From: Corynebacterium sp. ACRPS
GTDB lineage: Bacteria; Actinomycetota; Actinomycetes; Mycobacteriales; Mycobacteriaceae
DNA length: 64,000 bases
Assembly (NCBI RefSeq): GCF_022346005.1
Contig: NZ_JAKRMY010000001.1
Span: forward strand, 124,001 to 188,000
Direction: 5' to 3'
The notes under the pieces are model-generated. The model was not told the DNA's origin. It searched no databases and saw only the letters and a program-made list of their open reading frames with translations. Shown piece by piece: positions 1-9,310 of the stretch (position 1 is its first letter; each line of letters begins with the position of its first letter). The translations under genes and the position numbers were made by a program.

Positions 1-744
1 CACGACAAGCAGCTGGGCGATGCCCGCCGCGCGCGTCCACCCCACCGCGCCACAGACCATGGTCAGTATTAGCCCGGTGCAGTGGACGATGAGCCCGCGT
101 GTGCACCGCATCCGCGCGGTGGGCGAAATCGCGGTATTAGACAAGGTGGGAAGCAGCGTCACGATGGTGCCCACGATGGTCAGCCACGCAAACCCCCAGA
201 CCATGCCGCGCGAGTGCGCTGCCACTAGGAAGGAATAGTTACCCACGCCATTGCCGCTTAAGATCACGAGCACCACGGAGGCGATCATGAAGATGGATGC
301 GGCCGCATAAAACGGCACCGTCACCGCAAAGGATCCGGAAAGCGAGCCGCGCAAACGCGTATAGGTGAATACGAGCTGCCAGGCAAGGGCGGCGATGATG
401 AGGAGGGAGGCGGCATCGGCAAGCAGGCCCCAGTCATAGCCCGCGCGATCGATCATGAGCAGGATGAGGCCCACCTGGATGAGCGCCACGCGCGCGCCCA
501 CGCCGCGGTAACCATTATTGGCGGTGCGGGTGAGCGCCTCGGTGAAATGGGTGGAAAATACGATGATGGCGGTGGTCAGCGCGCCAATGGTCAGCGGGTG
601 GATGAGTTCCCACCACACCACGGGGGCGCCCAGGTGGCCCGCCACGTTGATGCCGATGCCGATGAGTACCCACGCGCCGATAAGCGCGGCGGTAAGGATA
701 TGCCAGCGGCTGCGGGCGGCCAGGGAGATGTCATTAATGCGCAC
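1..744 (-). CDS. N-terminal membrane part of probable membrane-anchored copper nitrite reductase / multicopper oxidase (partial, cut at left edge)
   Basis: Translation of the minus strand from a GTG at 744 gives about 248 residues with several hydrophobic segments before the window ends. The start is chosen because AAGGAGG lies about 7 nt upstream; it overlaps the end of the upstream membrane gene by 11 bp, so the two are translationally coupled. Residues near 47-75 (WWELIHPLTIGALTTAI, then VFSTHFTEALTR) resemble the His-containing membrane module found N-terminal to cupredoxin domains in actinobacterial copper nitrite reductases. The cupredoxin domains themselves would lie beyond position 1, so the enzymatic assignment is inference from this module and from the neighbouring NnrS-like and DUF2249 genes. 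Confidence 0.55.
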   Translation of the reverse strand, partial: MRINDISLAARSRWHILTAALIGAWVLIGIGINVAGHLGAPVVWWELIHPLTIGALTTAIIVFSTHFTEALTRTANNGYRGVGARVALIQVGLILLMIDRAGYDWGLLADAASLLIIAALAWQLVFTYTRLRGSLSGSFAVTVPFYAAASIFMIASVVLVILSGNGVGNYSFLVAAHSRGMVWGFAWLTIVGTIVTLLPTLSNTAISPTARMRCTRGLIVHCTGLILTMVCGAVGWTRAAGIAQLLVV

Positions 745-1810
745 GGTGGGCCTCCTTCACCGTCAACGTAATGCCGCAGGCGAGGAATACCAAGACGGCG
801 GCGATGGTGGTCAGGCCACCTACCTGGTAGGCAACGGTGTGGCGGGCGACATCGGCAAGAATGCGCAGCGCCAGCCCGCCGTGCAGGACCGCTACGGGGA
901 GAAAAAGCACCGGATGGTAGGGCAAGTGGCGGCGGATGACGGAGGTAATGATGATGGGGGCATGGGCAAAAATCATGGACATGACAAAGCCTAAAAAGAT
1001 GGCGTGCACCGAGGCGTCGTAGGCAAAGCCCGAGCTTTCGCCATAAAGCAGCCAGAAATATCCGCCCAGGGCCAGCCAAAAATACCCGGCGAGCATGCAG
1101 GCTGCGGAATAGCGCGGCAGCCCGCGCGAGCGCACTAGGTTCTTCGCCACATCCACGCGCACGGTAGAAACCGCAACGCCGATAAGCGCCGCACCCATCG
1201 CGCGGTAGCCCACGGCCGGGGAAAGGATATAGACCACGCTGAGCGCCGCCAACCCCAAAACCCACAGGGTAATGCGCTTTTCCGCCTGGGTGCCGGCCAT
1301 GGTGATGCGGGCAAGCTCCATGCGCTCGCCGATGATCGTCGCTACCACGTAGAGCACGCACAGCGGCATCGCCGTAGAAAAGGCCGGCTCCATGGCCCAC
1401 AGCAGTGCCGCTGCTACCCCACCGATGACGCCGGTGGCCTGCACAATGATGGGCAGGGCCGGCTGGCGCCGGTGGATGGTGGCATAGATCAACCCCAGCA
1501 CGATGAAGCCGGCGGCGAAGCACAAGGCCGGGACCTGCCGCGGTAAGCCTGCCACGATGCCCACGAAACCGGCTACGTGGAAGATGGGTCCTGCCCAGGC
1601 CCACCGCGTGCGCACGGCGACGGCGCGCTCTAGCCCAATGGCGCCGCCGACAAAGCCAAAGACCATCAGCGGGCCGTGATCGGCGGCGACGGAGGCTGCC
1701 GACGAAAATCCCACGCCGAGCAGGGATGCCCCGGCGGCGAGCCCAACCAGCAAGGACAGCCCCGCGCAGGCAAGGAAGAAGAAGCGGTGCGCGAGCCTAT
1801 TATTTATCAC
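734..1810 (-). CDS. NnrS-like multi-pass membrane protein
   Basis: This polytopic membrane protein of about 358 residues has around ten hydrophobic segments. Conserved-looking patches are HGPLMVFGFVGGAIGLERA near the N-terminus and HAIFLGFVMSMIFAHAPIII further on, reminiscent of NnrS-type proteins linked to nitrite/NO metabolism. The open frame continues upstream to 2095, but that extension is polar, lies antisense to the DUF2249 gene and is unlikely to be translated. A GTG at 1810, just before the hydrophobic N-terminus, is the likely start; an ATG at 1882 is the alternative and would overlap the DUF2249 start. The stop overlaps the start of the probable nitrite reductase, so the two probably form one operon. 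Confidence 0.6.
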   Translation of the reverse strand: MINNRLAHRFFFLACAGLSLLVGLAAGASLLGVGFSSAASVAADHGPLMVFGFVGGAIGLERAVAVRTRWAWAGPIFHVAGFVGIVAGLPRQVPALCFAAGFIVLGLIYATIHRRQPALPIIVQATGVIGGVAAALLWAMEPAFSTAMPLCVLYVVATIIGERMELARITMAGTQAEKRITLWVLGLAALSVVYILSPAVGYRAMGAALIGVAVSTVRVDVAKNLVRSRGLPRYSAACMLAGYFWLALGGYFWLLYGESSGFAYDASVHAIFLGFVMSMIFAHAPIIITSVIRRHLPYHPVLFLPVAVLHGGLALRILADVARHTVAYQVGGLTTIAAVLVFLACGITLTVKEAHRAH

Positions 1811-1880
1811 GGCTTTAATCGTACTAATATTGGTGGCAAGGTAAAACCCTCGCCCCACCTCCGAAAGGATGATCCTCGCC

Positions 1881-2141
1881 ATGGAACTTCCCATCACCGA
1901 TTCCTCCCAGCAGAACTCCATCCCCACGCTCAACGCCACCGAAATCCCCCACGCCGTGCGCCACGGCGCCATCCACGGCGCTTTGGGTACGCTGAACGTG
2001 GGCCAAGCCATGGTCCTCATCGCCCCGCACAACCCGCTGCCGCTGCTCAAGGAAGTAGAAGAGCGCGCGGAGAAATTTGAGCTGTCGTACCTCAAGGAAG
2101 AAGAAAACGACTATCACATCAAGTTCACGCGAATTTCGTAA
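1881..2141 (+). CDS. DUF2249 domain protein
   Basis: This 86-residue soluble protein starts at the ATG at 1881; an in-frame ATG at 1869 sits too close to the GAAAGGA ribosome-binding sequence. It carries the DUF2249 pattern, with HNPLPLLKEVEER in the middle and a C-terminal segment ending in an isolated beta strand (DYHIKFTRIS). DUF2249 proteins are TusA/SirA-like small folds frequently encoded beside nitrite reductase, hemerythrin-like and NO-related genes in actinobacteria; their biochemical role is not settled. It is transcribed divergently from the NnrS-like and nitrite reductase genes, with only about 70 bp between them, so shared regulation is likely. Confidence 0.7.
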   Translation: MELPITDSSQQNSIPTLNATEIPHAVRHGAIHGALGTLNVGQAMVLIAPHNPLPLLKEVEERAEKFELSYLKEEENDYHIKFTRIS

Positions 2142-2225
2142 CGTATTTCCTTGCAAGTCGATACGCTATGTGCTGATAACTCCATCTCTTATACCCTGTT
2201 GCCTACATAACACGGAGCATTCACT

Positions 2226-2987
2226 ATGAATAAGAAATTTGCCGCAGCCGCCGTTGCTGCGACCGGCTTGGCGCTCTCCGCCTGCTCTCCCGATACCTCC
2301 ACCACCTCCGATGCAGAGCAGACCAGCTTGAACCTCTTGGCTGCATCATCCACCCGCGTCATCAACGACGAACTAGAAAAGCGCGCTTCCGAGCTCGACA
2401 CCCCGGTTGACCTCGAGTTCCAAAATGGCGGCTCTTCTGACTTGGTCAATAAGCTGAGCGAGGGCGCTCCTGCGGACCTGCTGCTTACCGCGTCCAAAAA
2501 GACCATGGACAAGGCAATCAATGACGGAACTGTGAAGGACCCGAAGGTGCTTGCCACCAACGTCATGGTGATGGTCGTACCGAAGGGCAACCCGGGCAAT
2601 ATCCACTCCATCGAGGATCTGCAGAACGAAGACCGCTTCGTCATCTGTGACCCGCAGGTTCCCTGCGGCGATATCTCTTCCCAGATCATCGAAGAAAACG
2701 ACCTGGACGTAAAGCCCGCCTCCCAGGAGCAGCAGGTCGCTGACGTTTTGGGCAAAGTCGTCTCCGGTGAGGCCAATGCCGGCTGGGTCTACTCCACCGA
2801 CGCCGCGGCCGCTGGCGATGATGTAGAGGTCATCGAGATCCCGGATGCTGATAAGTTTGCCAACCAGATCCTGGGCGCAGTCTCCGCCGAGGCTGAGCAC
2901 CCAGAAGAGGCACAAAAGGTCCTCGACCTGTTGGCCGATGACTTTGATAAGACCTGGGAAGAGTACGGCTTTAACCCAGCAGATTAA
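2226..2987 (+). CDS. modA: Molybdate ABC transporter substrate-binding lipoprotein ModA
   Basis: The 253-residue product has a signal peptide ending in the lipobox LSAC, with Cys20 as the predicted lipidated residue, so it should be anchored to the outer face of the membrane. The mature part matches the ModA fold: an early LLAASSTR segment and the motif FQNGGSSDLVNKLSEGAPAD are typical of tetrahedral oxyanion binders that capture molybdate or tungstate. It ends 3 nt before the ModBC fusion gene, so the two are cotranscribed. Molybdate uptake would serve molybdenum-cofactor enzymes such as nitrate reductase, consistent with the nitrite/NO-related genes on the left. Confidence 0.9.
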   Translation: MNKKFAAAAVAATGLALSACSPDTSTTSDAEQTSLNLLAASSTRVINDELEKRASELDTPVDLEFQNGGSSDLVNKLSEGAPADLLLTASKKTMDKAINDGTVKDPKVLATNVMVMVVPKGNPGNIHSIEDLQNEDRFVICDPQVPCGDISSQIIEENDLDVKPASQEQQVADVLGKVVSGEANAGWVYSTDAAAAGDDVEVIEIPDADKFANQILGAVSAEAEHPEEAQKVLDLLADDFDKTWEEYGFNPAD

Positions 2988-2990
2988 TCA

Positions 2991-4847
2991 ATGACCCCTC
3001 CCCAGCCCATTCGCCTTCAGTCTCCCCTCGTTATCGGCCTTATCGGCCTCATCGCGGTCGTTGTTATCCTCGTTCCCGTAGCCTCGCTGGGTCTGCGCGT
3101 ACCGTGGGACCGCATCGGCGAATACCTCGCCAAACCGGAAATTTGGGACATGCTCAAGCTGTCCTTCACCGCGGCATTCCAATCAATGCTGCTGGCGATG
3201 GTACTGGGGACCGGTCTTGCCTTATGGGTCCAACAGCTTGGCCGGGGCAGCGGCGTTATCCGCCTATTCATCTATTTGCCCCTGGCCATGCCACCCGTCG
3301 TGGGCGGTTTGGCGCTGACCGCCGCCATTGGCCGCCGGGGCTATTTGTCCCCGCTTCTTGACGCCATCGACTTCCATTTTGCTTTTGCTTTCCCGGGCGT
3401 CATCGCCGCGCAGTGCTTCGTCGCCTTGCCCTTCGTCGTGGTGGCGGTCGATTCCGCCCTGCGCCAATTGGATCAGGAGATTTTGGCCTCTGCCGCCAGC
3501 ATAGGCCTTTCCCGCTGGGAGGTACTGCGCAAAATCACCATCCCCTCCATCGCCCCTGCCTTGGCCACCGGCGCCGGCCTTGCCTTTGCCCGGTCCCTCG
3601 GCGAGTTCGGCACCACGCTGACCTTCGCGGGCTCCCAGCCGGGCGTGACCCGCACGATGCCGCTCGGCATTTACTTGGAGCGCGAGGTCGATACCGATGG
3701 CGCCTACGTGCTCTCCGCCATCCTCATCGCGATGGCGATTGTCTGCCTCGCCCTCGCCGGGCTGCCCTCGCTCCTCCAGCATTCCTATCAGGCGCAGGCC
3801 CGCGAGCTGCACAGCATGGACTACGAGAAACTCCGCGCCCTGACCGCCCCGGATAATGCCCCTGCCCTATCCGTCACGGCGGATGGGGAGACGACTGAAT
3901 TTACTCCGCGCGCGATCACCACCATCGTCGGTTCCAATGGATCGGGCAAAACCACGCTGATGAGCCGCATCGCCGGGCGTCTGACCGGCGCGGAGATTAG
4001 CGCCAACCAGGATGACATCGTCCTGCTGACCCAGCGCCCCGGCCTGCCGCCGCAGGCTACCGCCAACCAAGCCATCGCGATGGTCACCCGCGATAAGCAG
4101 CGCGCCACGCAGTTGCTGGAGGCTGCGGGCTTGCGTGAGCTTAACGATGTCCCCGTGCCAGCCCTTTCCGGCGGCCAAGCCGCCCAAGTCGCCTTCGTCC
4201 GCGCGCTCGCCGCGCGGCCCGCCATCCTGATTCTAGATGAGCCCTTGGCGGCCATCGACGTGGAATCCGCCAGCAAGTGGCGCCGCTTCCTGCGCGCCAC
4301 CCGCCGCGACCGGACCACGCTGCTGGTGACCCATAATGCGCTGGATATTGCTGGGCTTGCCGATGACATGGTGGTCATGAATTCCGGCAACGTCATCGCC
4401 CACGGCTCGGCTGCGGATTTACTCGATGTCCCGCCCACCGGCTTCGTGGCTTCCATCGCCGGGCTCAACCGCGTAGAAGGTACCGTCAAAGCCGCCACCG
4501 CTACCGAGACCATCGTCTCTTGCGGGAGCACAACCATCACCGGTGACGCGAGCGATCTCCGCGCCGGCGATAAGGTAGTGGTCACGTTTAAGCCAAGCGA
4601 CATGCACCTTACCTCTGAAGCCTCTACCGGGGTCAATCACTGGTCTACCAAGGTCATCGCGGTGGAAGCGGCCAGCATGGCGGGTGCCCGGCTGAGCCTG
4701 GATATGGGCGGACACACCATTACCGTGCCGGTCAGTAGGCAGACGGCTTTAGGCATTGATACAGGAAATACCGTATCCTATAGCGTGGCTAAAGATAAGA
4801 TTTCTGTTAATCAAGCCCCTCATCAGCACCCAGAGATACGAAGTTAA
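2991..4847 (+). CDS. modBC: Molybdate ABC transporter, permease and ATPase fused (ModB-ModC)
   Basis: One 618-residue chain joins a ModB permease to a ModC ATPase. Residues about 15-265 hold the transmembrane segments and the cytoplasmic coupling loop (near 167-190, SAASIGLSRWEVLRKI). After a short linker come Walker A GSNGSGKTT (314-322), signature LSGGQ (392-396), Walker B ILILDEP (412-418), and a C-terminal TOBE-like region that would bind oxyanion. The frame is continuous with no stop or shift, so the fusion is real in this sequence. The ATG lies 3 nt after the modA stop without a clear ribosome-binding site, which suggests translational coupling. Confidence 0.9.
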   Translation: MTPPQPIRLQSPLVIGLIGLIAVVVILVPVASLGLRVPWDRIGEYLAKPEIWDMLKLSFTAAFQSMLLAMVLGTGLALWVQQLGRGSGVIRLFIYLPLAMPPVVGGLALTAAIGRRGYLSPLLDAIDFHFAFAFPGVIAAQCFVALPFVVVAVDSALRQLDQEILASAASIGLSRWEVLRKITIPSIAPALATGAGLAFARSLGEFGTTLTFAGSQPGVTRTMPLGIYLEREVDTDGAYVLSAILIAMAIVCLALAGLPSLLQHSYQAQARELHSMDYEKLRALTAPDNAPALSVTADGETTEFTPRAITTIVGSNGSGKTTLMSRIAGRLTGAEISANQDDIVLLTQRPGLPPQATANQAIAMVTRDKQRATQLLEAAGLRELNDVPVPALSGGQAAQVAFVRALAARPAILILDEPLAAIDVESASKWRRFLRATRRDRTTLLVTHNALDIAGLADDMVVMNSGNVIAHGSAADLLDVPPTGFVASIAGLNRVEGTVKAATATETIVSCGSTTITGDASDLRAGDKVVVTFKPSDMHLTSEASTGVNHWSTKVIAVEAASMAGARLSLDMGGHTITVPVSRQTALGIDTGNTVSYSVAKDKISVNQAPHQHPEIRS

Positions 4848-4851
4848 TCGC

Positions 4852-5511
4852 ATGCCCAATTCGCTCCCACGCCCCAGCTCCGACCTTTTCCCAGAAGCGC
4901 TCAAGCTATCTCCTAAGCAGCGCGAGGTGCTCACGCAGCTGCAGCATTATTCGCGAGGAGCCCGTGCAGCGGAGGTAGCAAAAGATTTAGGCATGCACGT
5001 CAATACCGCGCGCGGGCACATCGATGAGCTCATTCAGGTTGGCGCCATCACCGCCGTTCCAGAACGCAGCTCTGGGCGCGGGCGCCCTTCCCTGGTGTAC
5101 CAGGCCCGCGTGCCGGATAACCGTGCCATCGCAGAGGAATACGTCAGCCTCATTAGCGTGCTGACCTCCATGCTCGCGGGCAAGGAAGAGCTCGATGATT
5201 TCTCTTCCCCACAGGCCCGGGAATTGGGGCGGCAATGGGCGCGCGCTACGGGCGCGGATATCCAGAGCGGCGCGCTCGATACCCTCTTTGCCACCCTGCG
5301 CGATATGGGGTTTGATCCTTCGCAGGGCGCGGATCCTTCCGAAATCGAGCTGAATGCCTGCCCGTTCGTCTCCTCCGGGACCACGCCGAGCCCCTTTGTC
5401 TGCGCCATACACGCTGGCTTTTTGCAAGAAGCCAGCGGCACGGACACGGACATTGCCTTAACCCCGATGCAGCGCCCCGAGGTCTGCCAGATCGAGATTA
5501 AGCCTGTGTAA
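4852..5511 (+). CDS. HTH transcriptional regulator with C-terminal Cys/His motif
   Basis: The 219-residue product begins at the ATG at 4852, immediately after modBC; a longer frame from 4756 would overlap modBC and is rejected. Residues 22-75 form a winged HTH ([20 protein letters not shown]) of the ArsR/DeoR-like kind. The C-terminal half carries C170-P-F, V-C184-A-I-H187 and C212, the pattern seen in regulators proposed to bind metal, an Fe-S cluster or to sense redox state, including SufR-like proteins. Its position suggests control of the molybdate genes or the neighbouring nitrite/NO genes; the ligand cannot be told from sequence. Its 3' end overlaps the convergent thrB by 14 bp. Confidence 0.7.
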   Translation: MPNSLPRPSSDLFPEALKLSPKQREVLTQLQHYSRGARAAEVAKDLGMHVNTARGHIDELIQVGAITAVPERSSGRGRPSLVYQARVPDNRAIAEEYVSLISVLTSMLAGKEELDDFSSPQARELGRQWARATGADIQSGALDTLFATLRDMGFDPSQGADPSEIELNACPFVSSGTTPSPFVCAIHAGFLQEASGTDTDIALTPMQRPEVCQIEIKPV

Positions 5512-6427
5512 CTTCCACGCGGACTGGGCCCGCGACCTTGAGATCGAAGACGCGCAGGCCCTGCTCGCGGGCATCATCAAGAATGCTCTCGTCGATGTCC
5601 TCCGTGTGCAGCACCATCACCGTCGGCCCCGCCCCAGAAAGATAGGCGGCGTACCCGCGGTTGCGCAGGCGGTTCACCCACTCCGCGGTCACGGGGAGCA
5701 CGTCTGCGCGATACGGCTGGTGCAAGCGGTCGCGGGTGCCTTCCCACAGTAATTCCGGGTAATTCTGCAATGCGGCTACCTGGACGGCGGTGCGGGAGAC
5801 GTTAAAGGCGGCATCGGAATGCGTCACGTGCGAGGGCAGCACGCGGCGCACCGCCTGGGTGGAGGCGTGGGAATCCGGCACCAACGCGGTCGCCCGGATA
5901 TCGGGATGCACGTTGATGGTAGCGGCCTTGTATTCCGGCAAGGAGCGGCCATCGACGGGCACCGTCGTCCACGAGACCACGGCGCTGCCCAGCACCGAGG
6001 CCGCGGCATTATCCGGGTGTCCCTCAAACGCCGAGGACAATTGCACCAGCTGTTTTTGGATCAGCGGGCTGCCTGCCAACGCATTGCCCGCGGCCACGCC
6101 GGCGACCGCCGTGGAGGCAGAAGAGCCCAAGCCGCGCGATTGGGGAATCGTATTATGCGATACCACGCGCAGCCCTGGCACCGTGGCTTCGGCGGCAGAT
6201 AGTGCGGACCGGATGGCCTTGACCATCAGGTGCGATCCATCGCGTGGGAGCTCTTCTGCCCCCTCGCCAAAAATCTCCACCTCGAGGCCGGAGGGAATGA
6301 CCTCCACCTCGGCGGTGTCGTACATGCTCAGTGACATGCCGAGGGTGTCATATCCCGGTCCCAAATTCGCCGTGGAGGCGGGGACGGTGACTATCGCTTT
6401 GGTGCCGACTTCAACTTCGATGCTCAT
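5498..6427 (-). CDS. thrB: Homoserine kinase
   Basis: The 309-residue GHMP-family kinase phosphorylates L-homoserine with ATP, the committed step to threonine. The ATP-binding motif [11 protein letters not shown] is at residues 95-105; the N-terminal [16 protein letters not shown] is the substrate-side signature of homoserine kinases, and the C-terminal [10 protein letters not shown] is the third GHMP motif. Length is normal for the family. It lies 23 bp downstream of hom in the same direction, giving the hom-thrB operon known from corynebacteria. Confidence 0.95.
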   Translation of the reverse strand: MSIEVEVGTKAIVTVPASTANLGPGYDTLGMSLSMYDTAEVEVIPSGLEVEIFGEGAEELPRDGSHLMVKAIRSALSAAEATVPGLRVVSHNTIPQSRGLGSSASTAVAGVAAGNALAGSPLIQKQLVQLSSAFEGHPDNAAASVLGSAVVSWTTVPVDGRSLPEYKAATINVHPDIRATALVPDSHASTQAVRRVLPSHVTHSDAAFNVSRTAVQVAALQNYPELLWEGTRDRLHQPYRADVLPVTAEWVNRLRNRGYAAYLSGAGPTVMVLHTEDIDESILDDAREQGLRVFDLKVAGPVRVEVTQA

Positions 6428-6450
6428 GGTGACTAATATATCGAACCGAT

Positions 6451-7794
6451 TTAGCTGCCCAGGCGGATGACCGAGTGAACGGCCTTGACCTCATCGAGCT
6501 CGCCCAAGGCGGAGACGATGTTTTCCAGGGTTGCTTCCTTGGCGGCGTGGGTGACCACGATAAGGCGCGCGGTGTCCTCGCCGTCTTCTTGGCGCACGGT
6601 GCGCAGGGATACCCCATGCTGTGCGAAGAGCGCCGAAATGGCTTCCAAGACGCCGGCGCGGTCCTGGACTTCCATATCGATGTGGAAGCGGGTATCGACC
6701 TCGCCAAAGTCTGCAATGGGCAGGTTGGCGTAGGTATTCTCGCCAGGCGCGCGACCGCCGTGCACGATATTGCGGGCGGCACCGACGACATCGCCAAGCA
6801 CTGCCGAGGCAGTAGGGTTGCCGCCGGCACCATTGCCGTAGAACATGAGCGACCCGGCGGCTTCAGCCTCGACGAAGATGGCGTTATAGGACTCACTGAC
6901 AGAAGCCAGCGGGTGATCCTTAGCCACCAGGGTCGGGTGCACGCGCGCGTTGACCACTTCGGATCCATCCTCGCGGCGGAGGCGCTCACAAATGGCCAGC
7001 AGCTTGATGGAATAGCCGGCATCGTTTGCCGCGGCGATATCGTCTGCAGTGATATCGGTAATGCCCTCGCAGTGCACGTCCTCGAACTTCACGCGGGTGT
7101 GGAAGCCGATGGAGGCCATGATGGCGGCCTTCGATGCTGCGTCGTGGCCCTCCACGTCCGCGGTGGGATCCGCCTCGGCATAGCCCAAGCGGGTAGCTTC
7201 CGCCAGGGCTTCGTCATAGGTGGCGCCGGTGGACTCCATGGCATCCAGGATGTAGTTGGTCGTGCCGTTGACGATGCCGGAAATGCGCTCGATTTGGTCG
7301 CCCGCCAGGGAGCGGCGCAGCATACCCACAACCGGAATGGCGGCGGCCACGGCGGCCTCAAAGTAGAGGTCAACCCCGGAGCGTTCCGCAGCCTCGGCCA
7401 ATTCATCAGCATGCGCGGCAACGAGCGCCTTATTAGCCGTCACCACAGACTTGCCGGAATTAAGCGCGGTCAAAACCAGCTCGCGCGGGAAATCGATACC
7501 GCCGATAACCTCCACCACCATGTCGATATCATCGCGGGAGATCAGGGCCTTGGCATCATCAGTCAGCAGCTCATTAGGCACGCCCGGGCGCAGCTTGTTC
7601 TTGTTCTGGATTGCGATGCCGCGGATCTCTGCCGGCCCGCCGATGCGGTGAGCAAAGGCATCCGCATTTTCATCTAAGAGGCGGAAGACTTCCGCGCCCA
7701 CGGTGCCGAATCCAAGCAGTGCAATGCCAACGGTTTCGCCTTCGCCCTTGCCGGTACGCGAATGTAGCTGTAGCTCACTGTTTGAAGCATCCAT
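6451..7794 (-). CDS. hom: Homoserine dehydrogenase
   Basis: The 447-residue enzyme reduces aspartate semialdehyde to homoserine, feeding threonine, methionine and isoleucine. The NAD(P)-binding motif GFGTVG is at 28-33; the dehydrogenase core includes [11 protein letters not shown], and a C-terminal ACT domain ([19 protein letters not shown] and beyond) is the usual site of threonine feedback. The ATG at 7794 is preceded by GGAGACGG at good spacing; the frame stays open to 7932, but that part overlaps the promoter region. It is transcribed with thrB. Confidence 0.95.
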   Translation of the reverse strand: MDASNSELQLHSRTGKGEGETVGIALLGFGTVGAEVFRLLDENADAFAHRIGGPAEIRGIAIQNKNKLRPGVPNELLTDDAKALISRDDIDMVVEVIGGIDFPRELVLTALNSGKSVVTANKALVAAHADELAEAAERSGVDLYFEAAVAAAIPVVGMLRRSLAGDQIERISGIVNGTTNYILDAMESTGATYDEALAEATRLGYAEADPTADVEGHDAASKAAIMASIGFHTRVKFEDVHCEGITDITADDIAAANDAGYSIKLLAICERLRREDGSEVVNARVHPTLVAKDHPLASVSESYNAIFVEAEAAGSLMFYGNGAGGNPTASAVLGDVVGAARNIVHGGRAPGENTYANLPIADFGEVDTRFHIDMEVQDRAGVLEAISALFAQHGVSLRTVRQEDGEDTARLIVVTHAAKEATLENIVSALGELDEVKAVHSVIRLGS

Positions 7795-7848
7795 AGTCCG
7801 TCTCCATGTTGGTTTAGTGGTGGAAAATGTCCCCCGCTTTACGCGGCT

Positions 7849-7885
7849 ACAGGACACTATACAGAACGAGCTGTCTATATTGCGA
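7849..7885 (-). promoter_or_regulatory. Candidate hom-thrB promoter
   Basis: On the minus strand a TATAGT hexamer (7861-7856) is a good match to the corynebacterial -10 element and lies about 60 bp upstream of the hom start. The -35 side is weak (GTCGCA about 19 nt upstream). No threonine- or methionine-rich leader peptide is visible in the 180-bp leader region, so a classical attenuator is not supported. Confidence 0.35.
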
Positions 7886-7916
7886 CATGCGGGGGATAAT
7901 ATTCGTTCAGCTACAG

Positions 7917-7963
7917 AAAACCCCCGCCGCACGGGCCGAATGCGGCACCTGCTTAACGGGGGT
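7917..7963 (-). terminator. Rho-independent terminator after lysA
   Basis: Reading the minus strand, GCCGCA pairs with TGCGGC around a 9-nt loop, and outer CCCCC pairs with GGGGG with an internal bulge, followed by TTTT. It sits just downstream of the lysA stop and separates argS-lysA from hom-thrB. Confidence 0.75.
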
Positions 7964-7972
7964 AGTACTGAC

Positions 7973-9310
7973 TTAATCCACTTCCAAGGACAAGAGGTCC
8001 TCGATGGTTTCGCGCCGCAGCATGGGTTTGGTATTTCCCACGCGCGTTGCCACCACAGCCGGGCGCACCGCGCCGTTATACCGAGACGACATCATGTACT
8101 GATACCCACCGGTGGCCGCGAAGGCGAGCAAGTCCCCCGACTGGATATCATTGGGCAATTCGCCTTCTTCTAGCAAGATATCGCCGGATTCGCAGTGGAA
8201 GCCCACGATGCGCGAGGGCACCATCTCACCATCGCTAAAGCGGTTCACCAGGCGCACATCGTATTCGGAACCATAGAGCGCGGGGCGGATATTATCGGAC
8301 ATTCCCCCGTCGATGGAAATATAACGGCGCACCGGCAAATCGGCCTTGCCGGTTTCCACGTCCTTGACCGTGCCCACGCGGTAGACGGTCACGGCAGAAC
8401 CCGCCACCAAGGAGCGACCCGGCTCCACGAGGAGGAACGGCGCCTTAATGTCGAGTTCTTCCGCGGTTTGGTCCACAGCTCGCAGCATGTCCTTTGCCAC
8501 GCGGTCAATATCCAGCGCTTCCTCATAGGGCATATATGGAATACCAAAGCCGCCGCCCAAATCCAGCTCGGCAAGGTCAACGCCCAGCTCGGTGTGGATT
8601 TGGCGGTAGAGCTCCAGCACGCGCTCGGCGGCGAGCTTAAAGCCCTCAGCATTAAAGACCTGGGAGCCCACGTGGCAGTGCAGTCCGCTCAAGTGGAGGT
8701 TATCCACCTCGAGGCAGCGCTTCGCGGCAGCAAAAGCCGCACCCGTGGCCAGGGAAATACCGAATTTCTGGTCCTCGTGCGAGGTGGCCACGAACTCGTG
8801 GGTATGCGCGTCCACGCCCGGCTTGACGCGAATCATCACCGGCTGCACCACGCCCGCCTCACCGGCGATACGGTTGAGCTCTTCGAGCTCCTGCTCATTA
8901 TCGATGACCACGTGGCCCACGCCCGCATCCACGCACAGGCGCAGGTATTCCTCGTCCTTATTATTGCCGTGCGCGGTAATGCGCGCGGCTGGGAACTCTG
9001 CGGCGAGCGCAATCTTTAATTCATTGAGCGCGGCAGCATCGAGGCACAGGCCCTCTTCATTGACCCACTGCACTACCTTTTTGGAAATGAACGCCTTGGA
9101 AGCATAGTGCACGTGATCCGGCCCGCCGAAGGCACGCGCCATATCTTGGCACCGCGAGCGGAAGTCGTCCTCATCGAAGACGTAGAGCGGAGTCTGGAAT
9201 TCCTCTGCCAAATCCGGCAAGGGCACTTCCGCCACGGTAACGACGCCGTCCTCTTGGCGGCTCACGTTCCGCGGCCACACGTGCGCGGGTAGCTCGTTGA
9301 AATCAGCCAT
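7973..9310 (-). CDS. lysA: Diaminopimelate decarboxylase
   Basis: The 445-residue PLP enzyme converts meso-diaminopimelate to L-lysine, the last step of lysine synthesis. The PLP lysine is in HYASKAF (K72), the glycine-rich phosphate-binding part in [11 protein letters not shown], and HCHVGSQ and the C-terminal ESGDILLEE and [10 protein letters not shown] are typical family III motifs. The start codon directly follows the argS stop codon, so argS and lysA form one transcription unit as in C. glutamicum. Confidence 0.96.
   Translation of the reverse strand: MADFNELPAHVWPRNVSRQEDGVVTVAEVPLPDLAEEFQTPLYVFDEDDFRSRCQDMARAFGGPDHVHYASKAFISKKVVQWVNEEGLCLDAAALNELKIALAAEFPAARITAHGNNKDEEYLRLCVDAGVGHVVIDNEQELEELNRIAGEAGVVQPVMIRVKPGVDAHTHEFVATSHEDQKFGISLATGAAFAAAKRCLEVDNLHLSGLHCHVGSQVFNAEGFKLAAERVLELYRQIHTELGVDLAELDLGGGFGIPYMPYEEALDIDRVAKDMLRAVDQTAEELDIKAPFLLVEPGRSLVAGSAVTVYRVGTVKDVETGKADLPVRRYISIDGGMSDNIRPALYGSEYDVRLVNRFSDGEMVPSRIVGFHCESGDILLEEGELPNDIQSGDLLAFAATGGYQYMMSSRYNGAVRPAVVATRVGNTKPMLRRETIEDLLSLEVD

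Noticed and set aside
1811..2095. N-terminal extension of the NnrS-like protein
   Set aside because: It would be antisense to the DUF2249 gene, is polar and lacks a ribosome-binding site.
2142..2225. Molybdenum-cofactor riboswitch or ModE site before modA
   Set aside because: The region is only 84 bp with no stable conserved-looking stem, and no convincing match to a ModE palindrome.
7795..7972. Attenuator or leader peptide before hom
   Set aside because: The only strong hairpin belongs to the end of lysA on the same strand, and no small frame rich in Thr, Ile or Met codons was seen.
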